A stretch of 59,876 nt of DNA from Euzebyales bacterium (GTDB taxonomy: Bacteria; Actinomycetota; Nitriliruptoria; Euzebyales; JAHELV01): positions 1 to 59,876 of the forward strand of contig DATHVN010000158.1 in assembly GCA_035461305.1 (NCBI GenBank), read 5' to 3'. The stretch's first letter is position 1; every line of letters begins with the position of its first letter. Positions 48,042-56,247 of the stretch are shown here, piece after piece. Under the pieces are notes generated by a model, which saw nothing but the letters and a program-made list of their open reading frames with translations, searched no databases and was not told where the DNA came from. The translations under genes and the position numbers were made by a program.

Positions 48042-50717
48042 ATGCGACAAGAGCGCCAGATCAGCATGCCGTCGGAGCTGCGACGCGACGTGCGCATCCT
48101 CGGGGACGCGCTCGGGCAGATCATCGCCGAGGCCGGCGGGACCGACCTGCTCCGCGCGGTCGAGGAGTTGCGCATGGCGACCATCGCATTCCGTCGCGAC
48201 GCGACCCCCGCGGCACTCGACGAGATCCATGAGCAGATCGACGCGATGGACCTGAGCCGCGCCGAGGCGGTCGCCCGCGCGTTCACCTGCTACTTCCAGC
48301 TGATCAACCTCGCCGAGGAGCGCCAGCGCATGCGCACGCTGCGCCAGCGTGGCGAGCAGCGCGAGGCGATCGCCGACTCGCTCGCGGCGGCCGTCAACGA
48401 GGCGGTGGCGCGTGACGGACGGGAGGCGCTGACCGCACTGCTCGGTCGGCTGCGGATCCACCCGGTGTTCACCGCGCACCCGACCGAGGCCCGGCGCCGC
48501 GTCGTGACGGAGGCCCTGCGCCGCATCGGCGAGCAGCTCGACCGCTTCGACGTCGTGCACCTGCCCCGCACCGCCCGGGCGGACATCGCGCGCAGCCTCC
48601 GCGAGGAGATCGCCATCCTGTGGCGCACCGCGCAGATCCGCGACCAGCAGCCCACGCCGCTCGACGAGGTCCGTCGCAACCTCGCGGTGTTCGACGACAC
48701 CCTGTTCCTGGTACTCCCGCGGATCTACCGCGAGCTCGACCGCGCGCTCGGGCCCGAGACGGTGGGGGCGCGCCCTCCGGAGTTCCCGACGTTCCTGCGC
48801 TGGGGCAGCTGGGTCGGCGCCGACCGCGACGGCAACCCGTACGTCACCGCCGAGGTTACCAGCCGGACCGTGGCCATCCAGACCGAGCACGTCCTGCGCG
48901 GCCTCGAGCGGGCGACGCGGCGCATCGGCCGCACCCTCACGGCAACGTCCGCGTCGACGCCGCCGAGCAGGCACCTGCGCCGGGCGCTCGAGGATGACGC
49001 CGAACGGTGGCCGGCCCGGTGGGAGTCGATCGTGAAGCGTGCCGCTGACCAGCCGCACCGCATGCACATGATCGCGATGGCCGACCGCCTCGAGGCGACG
49101 CGGGAGCGCACACCGCACGGCTACCCGTCGGCGGAGGCCTTCATCGACGACATCGCGCTCGTCCAGCGGTCACTCGACAGCGGCGGCGCGCGGCGGCTCG
49201 CCTACGGCGAGCTGCAGCACCTGCGCTGGCAGGCGGAGACGTTCGGTTTCCACTTCGCGTCGTTGGAGATCCGACAGGACTCGGGCACCCACGACGCGGT
49301 CATCCGCGAGCTGACACCCGAAGCGGAGCGCGACCTGCACGCCCTGGACCGGCTGGCCACCGACGGCTGGCCCGAGGGGGTCGAACCGTCGTCGGACCTG
49401 GCACGCGAGGTCATCGGGACCATCCAGACGATGGCCGAGCTGCAGGCGACCTACGGCGTCGAGGCGTGCCGGCGCTACGCCGTCAGCTGGAGCCGCGAGG
49501 CGGTCGATGTGATGACGGTGCGGGCGCTGGCCCGGCTCGCGGTCCCCGACGGATCGTTGACGATCGACGTCGTCCCGCTGTTCGAGAGCCGCGAGGACCT
49601 CCGCAGGGCACCCAAGGAGCTCGACACCCTGCTGTCGCTACCCAGCGAGCAGGCACGGCTCGACGCGAAAGGGCGGCAGTTCGAGGTCATGCTCGGCTAC
49701 TCGGACTCGACCAAGGACGCCGGGTTCCTCGCGGCCAACATCGCGCTGTTCGAGGCGCAGGCCGCGCTGACGGAGTGGGCGGGCCGCAACGACGTGGCGC
49801 TGACACTGTTCCACGGCCGCGGCGGCGCCGTCGGCCGTGGCGGTGGACCGGCGAACCGCGCGATCCTCGGGCAGGCTCCCGGTTCGGTCAACGGCCGGTT
49901 CAAGATCACAGAGCAGGGCGAGGTGGTGTTCTCGCGGTACCGCACGCTGCCGCTCGCGCAGCGCCACCTGGAGCAGATCACCAACGCGACCATCCGCGCG
50001 TCGCTGCACGCGCACGATCAGCCGGATCCCGCTGCCCTCGACTGGGACCTCATCCGGACGATGGCCCGGGCCAGTGAGGCGGTCTACCGGGAGCTGGTCG
50101 AGAGCGACGGCTTCGCCGAGTTCTTCGCGGCGGTCACACCAAGCGAGGAGCTCGGCGCCCTACAGCTCGGCTCACGACCCGCCCGGCGCGGCGGAAACGG
50201 CGGTGGGCTCGCGTCGCTGCGAGCGATCCCGTGGAGCTTCGCGTGGGCGCAGGCGCGCATCAACCTGCCGGGCTGGTACGGGCTGGGCGCAGGGCTCGCC
50301 GCGGGGCGAGCCTACGTGGGTGGCATGCAGCCACTGCGCGACCTGATGGCGCGGTGGCCGTTCCTGCGCACCGCGATCGACAACGCCGCGCTCAGCCTCG
50401 TCAAGGCCGACATGCTGATCGCCCAGGGCTACCTCGACCTGGCCGACCGCCCGGACCTCGCGTCACGGATCACCCGCGAGTACGAGCGCACAGAGGAGCT
50501 GGTCCGCGAGCTGCTGGGCCAGCGCCGCCTGCTCGAAGACCGCCCGGTGCTGCGCCTGGCCGTCGACCTGCGCAACCCCTATGTCGACGCGCTGTCGTTC
50601 CTGCAGCAGCGTGCCCTGCGCGGCGCGCGAGGCGACGGCGATGACGCCGAGCGCTGGTCCAGGCTGGTCCAGCTGACCGTCAACGGCGTCGCGGCGGGGT
50701 TGCAGAACACCGGCTGA
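48042..50717 (+). CDS. ppc: Phosphoenolpyruvate carboxylase
   Basis: Anaplerotic carboxylation of PEP to oxaloacetate. 891 residues, normal for bacteria. Catalytic His in VFTAHPTEARRRVV at about residue 145, LRWGSWVGADRDGNPYVTAE, MLGYSDSTKDAGFLAANIAL, the glycine-rich loop FHGRGGAVGRGGGPANRAIL, and the invariant C-terminal GLQNTG. ATG at 48042; the ribosome site is weak. The palindromic repeat pair ends 56 bases upstream. Confidence 0.97.
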   Translation: MRQERQISMPSELRRDVRILGDALGQIIAEAGGTDLLRAVEELRMATIAFRRDATPAALDEIHEQIDAMDLSRAEAVARAFTCYFQLINLAEERQRMRTLRQRGEQREAIADSLAAAVNEAVARDGREALTALLGRLRIHPVFTAHPTEARRRVVTEALRRIGEQLDRFDVVHLPRTARADIARSLREEIAILWRTAQIRDQQPTPLDEVRRNLAVFDDTLFLVLPRIYRELDRALGPETVGARPPEFPTFLRWGSWVGADRDGNPYVTAEVTSRTVAIQTEHVLRGLERATRRIGRTLTATSASTPPSRHLRRALEDDAERWPARWESIVKRAADQPHRMHMIAMADRLEATRERTPHGYPSAEAFIDDIALVQRSLDSGGARRLAYGELQHLRWQAETFGFHFASLEIRQDSGTHDAVIRELTPEAERDLHALDRLATDGWPEGVEPSSDLAREVIGTIQTMAELQATYGVEACRRYAVSWSREAVDVMTVRALARLAVPDGSLTIDVVPLFESREDLRRAPKELDTLLSLPSEQARLDAKGRQFEVMLGYSDSTKDAGFLAANIALFEAQAALTEWAGRNDVALTLFHGRGGAVGRGGGPANRAILGQAPGSVNGRFKITEQGEVVFSRYRTLPLAQRHLEQITNATIRASLHAHDQPDPAALDWDLIRTMARASEAVYRELVESDGFAEFFAAVTPSEELGALQLGSRPARRGGNGGGLASLRAIPWSFAWAQARINLPGWYGLGAGLAAGRAYVGGMQPLRDLMARWPFLRTAIDNAALSLVKADMLIAQGYLDLADRPDLASRITREYERTEELVRELLGQRRLLEDRPVLRLAVDLRNPYVDALSFLQQRALRGARGDGDDAERWSRLVQLTVNGVAAGLQNTG

Positions 50718-50740
50718 GCGGCGGGCGTAGACTGCCGCGC

Positions 50741-51475
50741 GTGGGAATCCCACGGACCCTCACGCTCGTCCTCGTCATCGCGGTGACGGGGCTGGCCTGC
50801 TCGACCGCCGAGCGGGCTGCACCCGCACCGACCGCGTTGGCCACGACGACGACGGCAGATGCGACGGACCGGCAGACGCCGAGCACGTCGTCGGCGCAGG
50901 TGACCATCGAGACGCCCGACGTCGGCATCACCACCGTCCGTGCGCTCGCACGGGCTATCGCCACCGATGATCGTGACGCCGCCTGGGCGCTGCTCGGTCC
51001 GCGGACCCGAGCGGCGATCGGATCGCACGACGGTCTGGCCGACCTCGACGCCCTGCTGACCCCGCTGACCACCGAGGACACGCCGTTCGACGACGTGATC
51101 GTTGCCCAGACGCCTGACAGCGCCACGCACCTGGTCGTGCTCGGCGACGCCGAAACCCAGGAGCCGATTGCCGTCGAGGTCGTCCGCTGCGGTGACGACG
51201 CAACCGTCGAGCTGTCGCCTCCCGTGCCCTCGCAGATGCGCATCAGCGTCGCGCGGCGGCGCCAGATCACGATCATCACGCCGAAGGCGCGCGACGTCGA
51301 GCTGGTCGTCGACGGCTTCCACTTCCACCCGACGGTTGCCGACGACGGCCGGTCGGCCGTGATGCACATCCCCTATCCGCTCAGCGAGCGGAACCACGTG
51401 CTCGGCGCCTGGTACCGCGGTGACGGCGATCGCGGGGTGACCGCGACCGTGATCGACACGTCGCGCGACGGCTGA
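50741..51475 (+). CDS. Probable secreted lipoprotein of unknown function
   Basis: 244 residues. Signal peptide with a lipobox-like site (LVLVIAVTGLACSTAE, Cys about residue 20), then a Thr/Ala/Pro-rich linker to about residue 50. A globular domain with no motif I recognise (LARAIATDDRDAAWALLGPR; VELVVDGFHFHPTVADDGRS) follows. The -3 position of the lipobox is Gly rather than Leu, so lipidation is likely but not certain. GTG at 50741 sits inside a 15-base palindrome. Confidence 0.7.
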   Translation: MGIPRTLTLVLVIAVTGLACSTAERAAPAPTALATTTTADATDRQTPSTSSAQVTIETPDVGITTVRALARAIATDDRDAAWALLGPRTRAAIGSHDGLADLDALLTPLTTEDTPFDDVIVAQTPDSATHLVVLGDAETQEPIAVEVVRCGDDATVELSPPVPSQMRISVARRRQITIITPKARDVELVVDGFHFHPTVADDGRSAVMHIPYPLSERNHVLGAWYRGDGDRGVTATVIDTSRDG

Positions 51476-51564
51476 ACCTCCTGATCCGCCACCGCCGACC
51501 GTCGGTGGTCGGGATCTGACCGATCGTGAGGCCGGCAGGTTGGCGAGACCGTCGACGCCGCCGG

Positions 51565-52281
51565 TCACGCAGCGTCGTGGGATGGGATGTCGCCCGACAG
51601 CAGCCTGCGCAGCAGCCAAGGCTGGCGCTTGAGCAGCTGGGCGATGGGCGGGGGTTCGGGCGGCTCGAACCGGGACGCACGTGGCGGGTCGGGCCACACG
51701 AACGGCAGATCGACGACCTGGCCAGGACGCGTGGCGGTACGGAGGACATCGAGCGCGGCCCGGAGCACGGCCATCTGTCCGGCACGGTCGCCGGGCATAC
51801 CGAGCGGAACGCCACACGGGTACTCGATCGCCGCGACGCGTGGCGCACCGGCCGCGGCCGTGAAGTCCGGCACCATCGACAATGACACGGTGGCGATCCC
51901 CGCCGCTTCGATCACCAGCGCGGCCAGCCCCACGGACCGGCAGCAGAACGGTCACACGGGGACGAGGACGGCGACGTCGACGCCCTCCGCAACCATCGAC
52001 CGTGCGATCGCCGGCGCGGTCGCCTCGACCAGCTCGGCAGCCTGCAGCAGGAATCCCATGATCGAGTAGTGCGAAGGTGCGACTCCGCCGAGGAGGATGA
52101 CGTGCTCCCCGACCTCGGCAGGTCCGATGGCCAACCGTGTTGTCGAACACGACGGGTCCGACGTAGCCGCGATCGTCATGCCCAGGGCGCCCGAGCGCAC
52201 GAGGTACACGTTGGTCTGGGTGCGCCCCCACGGTCCAGCGCAGTACACATCCGGCGCGACCTTGGCGACGCGTGTACGCAC
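51565..52281 (-). CDS. GrdB-like (glycine/sarcosine/betaine reductase selenoprotein B family) protein with in-frame UGA; chimeric N-terminus
   Basis: Reading the TGA at 51952-51954 as selenocysteine gives one 238-residue frame. Residues 1-31 (VRTRVAKVAPDVYCAGPWGR then TQTNVYLVRSG) resemble the start of a metallo-beta-lactamase fold protein. From about residue 57 it is a GrdB-like protein: GGVAPSHYSIMGFLLQAAEL, DVAVLVPV-Sec110-PFCCRSVGL, IEAAGIATVSLSM, and IEYPCGVPLGMPGDRAGQM to VDLPFVWPDPP. Relatives carry Cys or Sec at this spot, making a UxxC/CxxC redox pair. The first half of the family domain is missing. GTG 52281 has GAAAGG at good spacing. Possibly a recent fusion; expression unproven. 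Confidence 0.65.
51923..51941 (-). promoter_or_regulatory. Candidate bacterial SECIS element
   Basis: Starting ten bases after the in-frame UGA, GCCGGTCC and GGGCTGGC pair over eight positions (two G-U) around a GTG loop. The distance from UGA to the loop is 18 bases and the loop starts with G, as in bacterial SECIS hairpins recognised by SelB. Found by hand folding only. Confidence 0.55.
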
Positions 52282-52563
52282 CGGTGCACCTTTCGTCTCG
52301 CGGTGTCGCAAGTGTGGGGGCAGGCGTGGTGTGTCTCCAAGGGCGAACGGCCCGGTTCGGACCGGACAGCTGCCCACGCCTCCGCGCCCTGTGGATGAGC
52401 CGTTCGACACTCCGGAGCGCGAGCGCACGGCCATGGCGGGATGGGACGCAACGGGACAGAGGACCCGGCACCGCGGGGCCCTGCGACGCACTTGACCATC
52501 CGCCACACGAACCACACTGGGGAGCCTGTCCGGTGGTGACACCTCGGCATCGAGGAGGCGACG
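52282..52563. other. Divergent intergenic region
   Basis: About 280 bases between the GrdB-like gene and the plus-strand pair. No coding similarity was seen in any frame; it likely holds both promoters. Confidence 0.4.
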
Positions 52564-53136
52564 ATGCTCGGCGATCGGCAACCGACGACCACCGTCGGCC
52601 ACTTCGTCAGATCGGCGGTGACAACGGCGCAGTTGGTGGCCGCCGGCCAGCTGTCCCAGCCGACCACCCACCTCGCGCGTCCACTCCGCTTCGCCGACGG
52701 CACGATGTCGTACGTGTTCCGGGAGACCGCTGCCGACGGCGTCGCCACGGCCGATCCAGCCGTGCTCGTCGTGCGGTTCAGCCTCCGCATGGTCGGCACC
52801 AGCCCGTGGTTGCACGCGGCGTTCCGGCGGGAGTGCGTGCTGCACACGCCGTTGTTCGCCGGCTTTCCCGGGTTCCGGTCGAAGCTGTGGCTGACGGACC
52901 TGCAGACCGGCGTGTACCGCGGGCTGTACGAGTGGAACAGGGCCGACCTGGCCTCCGACTACGCCGAGACGCTTGCACAACTGCTCCGAGTCGTATCCGT
53001 GCAGCGGTCGGTCAGCCACCACGTCGTGGCCGGCGTCCGGCGCGATGCGCTGCTACGTGACCCGACGCTGGTCACTGATGGCCCCGCGTGGTCGCGCCTG
53101 ATCCCTCCCGAGCCGACGCAGGCGCAGAGCGCATGA
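52564..53136 (+). CDS. Conserved hypothetical protein coupled to a flavin monooxygenase
   Basis: 190 residues. The central block PLFAGFPGFRSKLWLTDLQT then GVYRGLYEWN, and later SVSHHVVAGVRRDALL, look conserved, but I do not recognise an enzyme family; it has the look of a small alpha/beta barrel or cyclase-like protein. ATG at 52564 has GAGGAGG ideally placed. Its TGA overlaps the next ATG by four bases (ATGA), so it is made together with the monooxygenase and may act on the same compound. Confidence 0.7.
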   Translation: MLGDRQPTTTVGHFVRSAVTTAQLVAAGQLSQPTTHLARPLRFADGTMSYVFRETAADGVATADPAVLVVRFSLRMVGTSPWLHAAFRRECVLHTPLFAGFPGFRSKLWLTDLQTGVYRGLYEWNRADLASDYAETLAQLLRVVSVQRSVSHHVVAGVRRDALLRDPTLVTDGPAWSRLIPPEPTQAQSA

Positions 53137-54764
53137 TGGGCGGCTCAGCCGACGTGCTGATCGTGGGCGCAGGCCCCACAGGTCTCGCACTGGCCGCCCA
53201 GCTCGTCGCGTTCGGCGCGACCGTGCGGATCGTCGACCGCCGTCCGACACCGTCCCGGCCCTCACGGGCACTCGTCGTACAGCCGCGCACGCTGGAGATG
53301 CTCCGTCCCATCGGCGTCACCCCCGCACTCGTCGCGCGGGGAGAGACGACGGCAGCCGCGCGCCTGCACCTCGGCGGCCGCGAGGTGACGGTCGCCATGC
53401 ACGACGCAGGTCTGCGCGACACGCCGTACCCGTTCCTGCTCATCCTGCGCCAGGCCGAGACGGAGGCCGTCCTGCGCGACCACCTGCGAGACCGCGCACT
53501 CATCGTCGACTGGGGGACGGAGTACCTGTCCAGCCGGATGGAACACTCGGGCGTCGAGGCCGTGCTGCGCCACAGCGACGGCGTCGAGGAGCACGTGGAC
53601 GTCGGCTTCGTCGCAGGTTGCGACGGCGCGGACAGCGCCGTGCGGCGCGGCGTCGGCATCGACTTCGTGGGCGCGGCGTACCGCCAGTCGGTGGTGCTCG
53701 CGGACGTGGTGATCGATGCCAAGCTCTCGGCCGAACCAGTGCACGCATTCGTCAGTCCCCATGGCGGACTCGTGCTGTTCGCCGGCGGGGAGCACGCACC
53801 GTGGCGGGTCGTCCTGATCCGCGGCCGACGATCGCGCGAGGCCGGCGCGCTCGACGCCGACGGTCTGCGCTCACAGGTCGCGACGGTCACCGCGGGCCGA
53901 GTGGTGGTGCGGGACGTCGCATGGATCACCGACATCCCGCAGCAGCACCGGCTGGCCAGCACCTTCCGGTCGGGACGGGTCGTCCTCGCCGGCGACGCCG
54001 CCCACGTGCACAGCCCGGCGGGCGCGCGGGGCATGAACACGGGGATCCAGGACGCGTGCAACCTCGGCTGGAAGCTCGGGCTGGTCATCGGTGGCCGAGG
54101 CGACGAGGCTCTGCTCGACACGTACGACGCCGAACGCCGCCCCGCGGCACGCATGTCGATGCTCCTGACCCATCTGATCTTCTTCGGGGAGGCAGCCGAC
54201 CATCCCGTCCTCGAGCGCGCCCGCGCCGCGCTCGCACCACTCATCGTTCCCGCGGCGGTCCGGCTGTCGTGGCCGCGGCGGTACGCATTGCACACGATCG
54301 GCCAACTCCGCGTCCGGTACCCCCGCGGCGCGCTGGCGATCGAAGGGCGGCCGAGGCCGCGTGACGGTCCGCGCGCCGGGTCCCGGATGCCCGACGCGCG
54401 GTTGATCCGTGGTCGCACGCCCTGCCGACTGCACGATGCGTTGGCGACGCCGCGATTCCACCTGCTGCTGTGCGGGCCACCGAAGTGCTGGAGCCGCTCG
54501 CAGATCTCCGCGATGCGCCAGCGGTTCGACGGCGTCGTGGACGTCCACGAGATCGGCGCCGAGGCCGGCGTCGACGCGCTACACGACCCGAGCGGTGAGC
54601 TGCTGCACCAGCTGGGCGCGCGCCCGAGTGCGCAGTACCTGGTCCGGCCGGACGGCCACGTCGCCTACCGGAGCGCGGGCGCCGACCTCGGCCCCGTCGT
54701 GGGGCACCTCGCACGGTGGCTGCCGGGGGCCGTCAGTCAGGGGCGTCCCATCGCGTACGACTGA
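53133..54764 (+). CDS. FAD-dependent aromatic/polyketide-type monooxygenase
   Basis: Class A flavoprotein hydroxylase of 543 residues. FAD dinucleotide motif DVLIVGAGPTGLALAAQLVA at the N-terminus, DG motif GCDGADSAVRRGVG near residue 165, and GRVVLAGDAAHVHSPAGARG then MNTGIQDACNLGWKL around residue 285. The C-terminal thioredoxin-like domain (from about 420) ends LVRPDGHVAYRS, as in phenol hydroxylase and pentachlorophenol or rifampicin monooxygenase relatives. Uses NAD(P)H and O2; substrate unknown. ATG at 53133, coupled to the upstream gene. Confidence 0.9.
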   Translation: MMGGSADVLIVGAGPTGLALAAQLVAFGATVRIVDRRPTPSRPSRALVVQPRTLEMLRPIGVTPALVARGETTAAARLHLGGREVTVAMHDAGLRDTPYPFLLILRQAETEAVLRDHLRDRALIVDWGTEYLSSRMEHSGVEAVLRHSDGVEEHVDVGFVAGCDGADSAVRRGVGIDFVGAAYRQSVVLADVVIDAKLSAEPVHAFVSPHGGLVLFAGGEHAPWRVVLIRGRRSREAGALDADGLRSQVATVTAGRVVVRDVAWITDIPQQHRLASTFRSGRVVLAGDAAHVHSPAGARGMNTGIQDACNLGWKLGLVIGGRGDEALLDTYDAERRPAARMSMLLTHLIFFGEAADHPVLERARAALAPLIVPAAVRLSWPRRYALHTIGQLRVRYPRGALAIEGRPRPRDGPRAGSRMPDARLIRGRTPCRLHDALATPRFHLLLCGPPKCWSRSQISAMRQRFDGVVDVHEIGAEAGVDALHDPSGELLHQLGARPSAQYLVRPDGHVAYRSAGADLGPVVGHLARWLPGAVSQGRPIAYD

Positions 54765-54812
54765 ACGGGCACACGAACGCACGCGCCCGGACGGGAGCAG
54801 GCCCGGATCCCC

Positions 54813-55908
54813 TCAGGCGCGGATCTCGCGCAGTCGGCCGTGCGCACGGGCCGCGCCTGGCCGCTCGGTGTTCAGTCGTCGGCGCGCACGCCGCCAGATC
54901 GTCCCAGCGGCGTGGTCGGACACCAGCAGCGCAGCGCCGTCGACCAGCAGATGCTGCGGCCGCTCGATACCCGTCAACAGGTCGACGACCTCGCCCTCGC
55001 CGGAGATCGGCGCGGTCACGACACGGCCGACGTGCCACAGCGCGACCACGAGCTGGTCGGCATCGAACGGGTTGACGACGATCGACGTCGGCGTCGCACC
55101 GATGGGTTCGAACATGACGTGCGGTGGCTCGAGGTGTCGTGACAGCGTGCCTCGTCACCGCCGAACGCCGCGACCGGTTCCCGATCGCCGACGCACGCTG
55201 GCCAGCCGTAGTCGGCGCCGGCGGTCACGCGGTTGATCTCGTCGGGCGCGGACGATCCGCCGGTGGGCTCGGCGACCTCGGTCGTCCACCGCTGCCCGCC
55301 CGCGGTGAAGGTGTGGGGCGTAGGCGTTCTTCAGGCCCGATGCCAACCGCTCGGGCGCGGCCGGGTCGGCGGGGTCGAGGATCCACAGCGCGCCGGAACC
55401 CTCGACCGCGCCGCGTCGCGCTCGCGACCACTGGTCTCGTACAGCAGCCGGCCGTCGGGGGTGCGGTCAGGGTTCCCTGCGAACGGCCGTTGTTCGGTAG
55501 GCCCTCGACGGCGGTCGACGAGTGCGACGGTCGTCGTCTTCGGCACGCAGCACGCTCGTGGGCGTCGCGATCCACAGACCGCCGTCGAGCCAGGCGATGC
55601 CGGTCGGCTTGTCGAGCCCGTCGACGAGGACGTCCAGCTCACCCGAGTCCCGGTCGACGGCCACCACCTGGCCGGTGCCGGCGTTCTCGCCGCCGACGAG
55701 CTGCGCGACCCACAGGCGGTCGTCGGGACCGACGATCATCTGCGTCGGGCCCTCCAGTCCGGACACCAGCCGGTCGACGCGGACCTGCGCCCCGACGCCG
55801 ACCACGCCCTCTGACGCGCCGCCTGCTGCACGACCACCGTCACCGGTCAAATGCCGAGCAGGCGGCGACGAGAACGGCGGGCAGACACAGCAGCAGCAGC
55901 GGAGGCAT
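54813..55908 (-). pseudogene. Decayed PQQ/sorbosone-type sugar dehydrogenase lipoprotein
   Basis: Starts ATG 55908 with a lipoprotein signal (MPPLLLLCLPAVLVAACS), then stops after four codons. The beta-propeller body appears in pieces: VDRLVSGLEGPTQMIVGPDD, VDGLDKPTGIAWLDGGLWIA, then LPNNGRSQGTLTRTPDG, INRVTAGADYGWPACVGDRE, and finally FEPIGATPTSIVVNPFDADQ to SDHAAGTIWRRARRR. These sit in three frames with at least five breaks. The glucose/sorbosone dehydrogenase signature YGWPACVG identifies the family. Not functional. Confidence 0.82.
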
Positions 55909-55992
55909 CCGTCCGAACACGTTCGTGAACAAGGCTCCGCAGCGTACGGGCGGCGCTATGGTGACCGCAATCGCCTCCCGGGAGCACTCGAC

Positions 55993-56235
55993 GTGGACGA
56001 CCAGAAGATCCTGTCGCAGATCACCGCACTGGTTGAGGAGGAGGACGCACTGCGCCATCGCCATGCCGACGAACCACTCGAGGAGGCGGACCGTGCGCGG
56101 GTCGAGCAGATCGAGATCGCGCTCGACCAGTGCTGGGACCTACTCCGCCAGCGGCGTGCGCGCCGCGAGTTCGACAGCGACCCGGACGCCGCGCAGGTGC
56201 GGGGCGTCGAGACGGTCGAGCGCTATCAGCAGTAG
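55993..56235 (+). CDS. DUF2630 family small protein
   Basis: 80 residues, very hydrophilic. The whole protein matches the DUF2630 pattern: DDQKILSQITALVEEEDAL, IEIALDQCWDLLRQRRARRE, DPDAAQVRG and the ending VERYQQ. Function unknown; it is a common actinobacterial small cytosolic protein. Start is GTG at 55993 with GGGAG ten bases upstream. Confidence 0.85.
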   Translation: MDDQKILSQITALVEEEDALRHRHADEPLEEADRARVEQIEIALDQCWDLLRQRRARREFDSDPDAAQVRGVETVERYQQ

Positions 56236-56247
56236 CGGGACCGGGGC

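Noticed and set aside
50579-52471. Long minus-strand frame through the lipoprotein and GrdB-like region
   Set aside because: Low-complexity shadow; the GrdB-like similarity lies in a different minus-strand frame.
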